Shown here piece by piece: positions 14,573 through 18,533 of a DNA stretch of 18,533 bases (position 1 is its first letter; every line of letters starts with the position of its first letter). The stretch comes from Burkholderiaceae bacterium (GTDB lineage Bacteria; Pseudomonadota; Gammaproteobacteria; Burkholderiales; Burkholderiaceae). The stretch is from positions 1 to 18,533 of the forward strand of contig CANCQD010000038.1 in the NCBI GenBank assembly GCA_947380285.1, written 5' to 3'. Below the pieces are notes generated by a model that saw only the letters and a list, made by a program, of their open reading frames with translations, was not told the DNA's origin and ran no database searches. The position numbers and the translations under genes were made by a program.

Positions 14573-14601
14573 TTGCCCTAGGCTAGTGCCAATGCGATAA
14601 T
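14573..14601 (+). promoter_or_regulatory. Predicted promoter for leaderless alaS
   Basis: TTGCCC (14573-14578, 4/6), a 17-nt spacer and GATAAT (14596-14601, 5/6) form a good sigma-70-type promoter. The -10 ends seven bases before the alaS ATG, so the mRNA should have at most one leader base. A small dyad, CTAGC (14566-14570) and GCTAG (14582-14586), straddles the -35 box. Confidence 0.55.
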
Positions 14602-14608
14602 TATTCGC

Positions 14609-17233
14609 ATGAAAGTCTCCCAAATTCGCCAGGCTTACCTGGATTTCTTCGCCCAAAAAGGCCACCAAATCGTCCCATCCAGCCCAGTAGTGCCGGGGGA
14701 TGACCCAACCCTGCTATTTACTAATGCGGGTATGAACCAGTTCAAGGACGTGTTTTTGGGCTTTGATAAGCGCCCCTATAACCGCGCTACAACTGCCCAA
14801 AAGTGCATTCGGGCAGGTGGAAAGCATAATGACTTGGATAACGTAGGCTACACCGCACGTCATCACACCTTTTTTGAAATGCTGGGAAATTTCTCATTTG
14901 GAGACTATTTCAAGAAAGACGCCATTCAATTTGCCTGGGATTTATTGACTCAGGTATTTCAGTTACCCAAAGAAAAGCTCTTAGTCACCGTGTACGCGGA
15001 AGATGACGAGGCCTATGAGATTTGGAATAAACAAATTGGTGTGCCTGCTGATCGCATCATTCGGATTGGCGATAACAAAGGTGCGCGTTACGCATCAGAC
15101 AATTTTTGGATGATGGGTGACACTGGACCATGTGGCCCTTGCACGGAAATTTTTTACGACCATGGTGCTCATATTCCCGGTGGTCCTCCCGGTAGTCCTG
15201 ATGAAGATGGCGATCGTTTCATCGAAATTTGGAATAACGTCTTCATGCAATTTAACCGCGACGAAGCGGGTGTGATGCATCCATTACCTAAGCCTAGCGT
15301 TGATACAGGCATGGGTCTTGAACGTATCGCCGCAGTCTTGCAGCACGTTCACTCTAATTATGAAATTGACCTCTTCGTCAATCTTCTCAAGGCCTCCAAA
15401 GAGGCGGTTGATGCAGCGGGCGGTGAAAATTGTGATGCACAAAGCCCTTCACTGAAGGTAATTGCTGACCACATCCGCGCCTGTAGCTTCATTGTGGTTG
15501 ATGGTGTCATTCCCGGTAATGCAGGGCGTGGTTATGTCTTACGTCGCATTGCGCGTCGCGCGATTCGTCACGGCTACAAGCTGGGTGCTCGCAAACCATT
15601 CTTCTATCAGTTGGTGCCTGCGCTCGTAAAAGAGATGGGCGATGCATATCCAGAATTGCGTGCTGCGCAGGACAAAGTCGGCGAAGTGATTAAGCAAGAA
15701 GAAGAGCGTTTCTTCCAAACCATTGCTAACGGCATGGAAATTTTGGATGGCGCTTTAGCAGGTGGAGCAAAAGTGGTTGATGGTGAAACAGCCTTCCGCT
15801 TACATGACACCTTTGGTTTTCCATTGGATTTAACGGCTGACGTTTGTCGTGAACGTGGCGTGACCGTTGATGCCGATGGTTTTGAGGTGGCGATGCAAAA
15901 GCAGCGCGATCAAGCAAGGGCTGCAGGCAAGTTCAAGGTAGCCCAAGGCCTGGACTACAAAGGTGCGCCTACCCAGTTTCATGGCTATGACACCCTAAAA
16001 CATGAGGGCGCCAAAGTGACTGGCCTGTATGTGGATGGTTCAGCCGTGCCGTCCGTCAAAGCAGGCGATGCCGCCGTGATCGTGTTAGATAACAGCCCTT
16101 TCTATGCTGAATCTGGTGGTCAGGTTGGTGATAAAGGTGAGCTCCGCAATGAGAGTATCCGTTTTTCAGTCGAAGATACCTTCAAGATTCAGGCTGACGT
16201 GTTTGGCCATCAGGGCGAAGTCCTCGAGGGCGATCTCAAAGTGGGTGACTCAATTAATGCTCTGGTTGATACCCAACAAAGATACGACACGATGCGCAAC
16301 CATAGCGCTACCCATATCTTGCATAAAGCATTGCGTGAAGTATTGGGTGATCATGTGCAGCAAAAAGGATCTTTGGTGGATGCTACTAAGACCCGCTTTG
16401 ACTTTACGCACAACGCGCCTATTACTGCGGAGCAAATTCGTCGTATTGAAGATATCGTGAATCAAGAGATTTTAGAAAACACGGCAACTTCAGGCAAAGT
16501 GATGTCCTTGGATGACGCGCAAAAGACTGGCGCCATGATGCTCTTTGGTGAAAAGTATGGCGATGAGGTGCGTGTACTAGAGATTGGTTCTTCTAAAGAG
16601 TTATGTGGTGGCACCCATGTAGGGCGTACTGGCGATATCGGTAGCTTGAAGATTGTTTCTGAAGGCGGTGTTGCTGCCGGTATCCGCCGTGTTGAGGCGG
16701 TGACTGGCAATAACGCACTACATTTCTTGCAAGGTTTAGTAGACAAGATTAATGAAGCCGCAGCGATTCTCAAAACCCATCCAGGCGATTTAGTAAATCG
16801 CGTTGCTCAACTTCAAGAAAGTCTGCGTCAAGTGGAGCGCGAATTAGAAAAAGTGAACTCTAAGTTAGCAGCTAGCCAAGGTGATGAGTTAGCAGGACAA
16901 GCTATTGATGTAAATGGTCTAAAAGTGATTGCTGCTCGAATTGATGGCGCCGATGCTGGTGTGCTTCGTGAAACTATGGATGCCCTGAAGGCAAAGTTGA
17001 AAACTGCTGCCATTGTCTTGGCCTCTGTTCAAGGCGATAAAGTCAGTTTGATTGCCGGTGTTACAGCCGATTCGATTGGCAAAGTGAAGGCAGGTGATCT
17101 TGTAAATTTTGTTGCTCAGCAAGTGGGTGGCAAGGGCGGCGGTAAACCGGAAATGGCGATGGCTGGAGGAACCGATCCTAGCAAGTTAAATGTAGCTTTA
17201 GATGGCGTTAAGGATTGGATAGCTAGCAAATGA
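14609..17233 (+). CDS. alaS: Alanyl-tRNA synthetase
   Basis: A class II synthetase of 874 residues, almost the length of E. coli AlaRS (876). The catalytic domain begins [18 protein letters not shown] and contains [17 protein letters not shown] and [15 protein letters not shown]. The editing domain zinc motifs are intact: H565 and H569 in HSATHILH, C666 and H670 in [11 protein letters not shown]. The C-terminal C-Ala domain ends with a glycine-rich [15 protein letters not shown]. It charges tRNA-Ala and hydrolyses mischarged Ser- and Gly-tRNA-Ala. ATG 14609 fits the family start and has no ribosome binding site; the promoter at 14573-14601 predicts a leaderless message. The stop overlaps the tusA-like start as ATGA. 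Confidence 0.98.
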   Translation: MKVSQIRQAYLDFFAQKGHQIVPSSPVVPGDDPTLLFTNAGMNQFKDVFLGFDKRPYNRATTAQKCIRAGGKHNDLDNVGYTARHHTFFEMLGNFSFGDYFKKDAIQFAWDLLTQVFQLPKEKLLVTVYAEDDEAYEIWNKQIGVPADRIIRIGDNKGARYASDNFWMMGDTGPCGPCTEIFYDHGAHIPGGPPGSPDEDGDRFIEIWNNVFMQFNRDEAGVMHPLPKPSVDTGMGLERIAAVLQHVHSNYEIDLFVNLLKASKEAVDAAGGENCDAQSPSLKVIADHIRACSFIVVDGVIPGNAGRGYVLRRIARRAIRHGYKLGARKPFFYQLVPALVKEMGDAYPELRAAQDKVGEVIKQEEERFFQTIANGMEILDGALAGGAKVVDGETAFRLHDTFGFPLDLTADVCRERGVTVDADGFEVAMQKQRDQARAAGKFKVAQGLDYKGAPTQFHGYDTLKHEGAKVTGLYVDGSAVPSVKAGDAAVIVLDNSPFYAESGGQVGDKGELRNESIRFSVEDTFKIQADVFGHQGEVLEGDLKVGDSINALVDTQQRYDTMRNHSATHILHKALREVLGDHVQQKGSLVDATKTRFDFTHNAPITAEQIRRIEDIVNQEILENTATSGKVMSLDDAQKTGAMMLFGEKYGDEVRVLEIGSSKELCGGTHVGRTGDIGSLKIVSEGGVAAGIRRVEAVTGNNALHFLQGLVDKINEAAAILKTHPGDLVNRVAQLQESLRQVERELEKVNSKLAASQGDELAGQAIDVNGLKVIAARIDGADAGVLRETMDALKAKLKTAAIVLASVQGDKVSLIAGVTADSIGKVKAGDLVNFVAQQVGGKGGGKPEMAMAGGTDPSKLNVALDGVKDWIASK

Positions 17234-17475
17234 GTGAACCAGTAAATATTGCTTTTAACGCAGAAGTAGATGCAATTGGCATGAACTGCCCATTGCCTAT
17301 CTTGCGCACCAAAAAAGCTTTGGCGACCATGCAGTCAGGCGAAGTCTTAAAGATTAAGGCAACCGATGCAGGCGCTGCTCATGACTTCCCTGCTTTTGCT
17401 AAGCAAACGGGTAATGAGTTGCTTGCGAGTACTACTGAGGGCGATGTTTTGGTCTTCTTTATGAAGCGCAGATAG
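17230..17475 (+). CDS. TusA/SirA family sulfur-carrier protein
   Basis: An 81-residue protein with the family CPxP motif, [14 protein letters not shown] (C20 is the sulfur-accepting cysteine), followed by [21 protein letters not shown], the typical second half. TusA proteins carry persulfide from a cysteine desulfurase to targets such as the tRNA 2-thiouridylation relay or molybdenum cofactor synthesis; which role applies here cannot be decided, as no other tus genes are present. It overlaps alaS by four bases (ATGA), so it is cotranscribed and probably translationally coupled to it. A terminator follows. Confidence 0.93.
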   Translation: MSEPVNIAFNAEVDAIGMNCPLPILRTKKALATMQSGEVLKIKATDAGAAHDFPAFAKQTGNELLASTTEGDVLVFFMKRR

Positions 17476-17524
17476 TTCAAATCTCCAAGCTTGCGTGCCC
17501 ATAGATTCAGCTGTTTGGGAGAAT

Positions 17525-17556
17525 AAAAAAGGCAGAGATGATTCTCTGCCTTTTTT
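17525..17556. terminator. Bidirectional terminator between tusA-like gene and galU
   Basis: GGCAGAGA (17531-17538) and TCTCTGCC (17543-17550) form a perfect stem with a TGAT loop. Six As precede and six Ts follow, so it can end transcription of both convergent genes. The rest of the 94-base gap shows nothing further. Confidence 0.95.
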
Positions 17557-17569
17557 AACTCAATGGTGA

Positions 17570-18454
17570 TTACGTTAAAGAGCGACTCTTAAGGTAAGCG
17601 GCAAAGTCAGCCGAGACCTCGGGGTGACGCAGAGCAAACTCTACGGAGGCCTTGAGATAGCCTAATTTGCTACCGCAGTCATAACGCACTCCATCGTATT
17701 CATAAGCAAATACTGGCTCTTCTTTAAGTAAAGAAGCAATTGCATCAGTAAGTTGAATCTCGCCACCGGCACCAGGCTTAAGGTTGCGAATATGGCTGAA
17801 GATATTTGATGAAAGAACATAACGTCCCACAACGGCTAAATTAGACGGCGCATCTTTTGGTTGGGGCTTTTCCACAATGCCATTGAGGCGATAGATCCCT
17901 TTGACGACTTCGGCGCCAGACACAATACCGTAAGAGTTGCTCTTAGCGGGATCAATTTTTTCTACCGCAATGACTGAGCCATTTTGTTCGTCAAATACTT
18001 TAAGCATTTGCTTAAGAACGGGAGGCTGTCCATCTAAAAGGTCATCTGCCAAAATCACAGCAAATGGTTCGTCACGCACTAATTTTTCTGCGCATAAAAC
18101 TGCGTGACCTAAGCCAAGCGCTTCAGGTTGGCGTACATAGACGCAATCGACATGACTAGGTTTGACGCTACGAACAATCTCTAATAAAGCTTGTTTATTT
18201 TTAGCTTCCAACTCAGCTTCAAGTTCATAAGCTTTATCAAAGTGATCTTCAATGGCGCGCTTGCTGCGTCCAGTAACGAAAATCATTTCAGTGATTCCGG
18301 CCGCGATTGCCTCTTCTACAGCGTATTGAATAAGCGGCTTATCGACTACATTCAACATTTCTTTTGGGCTTGCCTTGGTTGCTGGCAAAAAGCGTGTGCC
18401 CAAACCGGCGACTGGAAAAACTGCTTTCGTGACTGCTTTAGTGCTTAATGGCAT
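17570..18454 (-). CDS. galU: UTP-glucose-1-phosphate uridylyltransferase
   Basis: Makes UDP-glucose from UTP and glucose-1-phosphate, feeding envelope polysaccharide and LPS synthesis. The 294-residue product has the nucleotide-binding [20 protein letters not shown] (from 13), then [39 protein letters not shown] and [13 protein letters not shown], all typical of bacterial GalU. A small oddity is MLNVVDKP, where the family more often has proline at residue 35. ATG 18454 has a GGAAG ribosome binding site four bases upstream. It is convergent with tusA and sits 31 bases downstream of a possible gene end. Confidence 0.97.
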   Translation of the reverse strand: MPLSTKAVTKAVFPVAGLGTRFLPATKASPKEMLNVVDKPLIQYAVEEAIAAGITEMIFVTGRSKRAIEDHFDKAYELEAELEAKNKQALLEIVRSVKPSHVDCVYVRQPEALGLGHAVLCAEKLVRDEPFAVILADDLLDGQPPVLKQMLKVFDEQNGSVIAVEKIDPAKSNSYGIVSGAEVVKGIYRLNGIVEKPQPKDAPSNLAVVGRYVLSSNIFSHIRNLKPGAGGEIQLTDAIASLLKEEPVFAYEYDGVRYDCGSKLGYLKASVEFALRHPEVSADFAAYLKSRSLT

Positions 18455-18485
18455 ATAACTTCCAATCGCTTTGTTGGGCTACTGT

Positions 18486-18533
18486 TTACTTTAGACGCTC
18501 TAATTGTGCAACAAGCTTCTCGTGATTTTGCTC
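18486..18533 (-). CDS. Possible 3' end of an upstream gene, identity unknown
   Basis: On the minus strand one frame is open from the window edge to a TAA at 18486-18488 and reads EQNHEKLVAQLERLK, a charged, leucine-spaced sequence that would suit a helical C-terminus. Fifteen codons are too few to be certain, and I do not recognise the protein. If real, it ends 31 bases before galU on the same strand and could share its transcript. Confidence 0.4.
   Translation of the reverse strand, partial: EQNHEKLVAQLERLK

Noticed and set aside
400..14590. Repeated CTAG tetranucleotides in the rpmB, fkpB and alaS promoter regions
   Set aside because: CTAG is also common within coding sequences across the window (for example near 611, 4304, 5384 and 5851), so there is no promoter-specific enrichment.
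16104..16460. Plus-strand open frame of 118 codons inside alaS in another frame
   Set aside because: Overlaps the conserved AlaRS editing region and shows no domain or ribosome binding site.
1..18533. A new defence, mobile or biosynthetic system
   Set aside because: Every sizeable gene belongs to a familiar housekeeping or transport family, and there are no repeats, integrase, transposase, toxin pairs or compositional islands that I can see.

Overview
The window reads as ordinary core chromosome of a betaproteobacterium of the Burkholderiaceae, most like Polynucleobacter. The reasons are the moderate base composition, the dense packing with short gaps, the protein types (Burkholderiales-type AlaRS and GlnRS, TctA/TctB, FkpB-IspH pair) and the conserved radC-rpmB-rpmG order. 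The genus is inferred from recognition, not from a search. I see no phage, transposon, CRISPR array, rRNA, tRNA or defence island.

Layout. Positions 1-1198 (minus strand) hold radC, rpmB and the start of rpmG. Positions 1229-7402 (plus strand) hold fkpB and ispH, followed closely by a five-gene branched-chain amino acid ABC importer: binding lipoprotein, livH, livM, livG, livF. An intrinsic terminator separates the binding-protein gene from the permease genes. Positions 7424-9739 (minus) hold an acetylornithine-type aminotransferase and a 2Fe-2S/flavin reductase. The reductase is divergent from an atypical SDR gene (9767-10663, plus). The SDR overlaps tail-to-tail with glnS (10644-12416, minus). 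Upstream of glnS on the same strand lies tctB-tctA (14486-12503), ending at a strong terminator. Divergent from tctB is alaS (14609-17233, plus), whose stop overlaps the start of a tusA-family gene. A bidirectional terminator separates tusA from galU (minus). The last bases may carry the 3' end of another minus-strand gene.

Function. The genes cover translation (L28, L33, GlnRS, AlaRS, possibly tRNA sulfur relay by the TusA-like protein), isoprenoid synthesis (IspH), protein folding (FkpB), nutrient import (Liv ABC system, tripartite tricarboxylate transporter membrane subunits), arginine metabolism and UDP-glucose synthesis.

The observations most worth checking concern expression signals. 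Three genes (fkpB, glnS, alaS) lack a Shine-Dalgarno and have a near-consensus -10 box 6-7 nt before the start codon, which predicts leaderless mRNAs. The importer binding-protein gene appears to start at ATT behind a perfect ribosome binding site. Several other genes use GTG or TTG. I did not find a convincing new multi-gene system.
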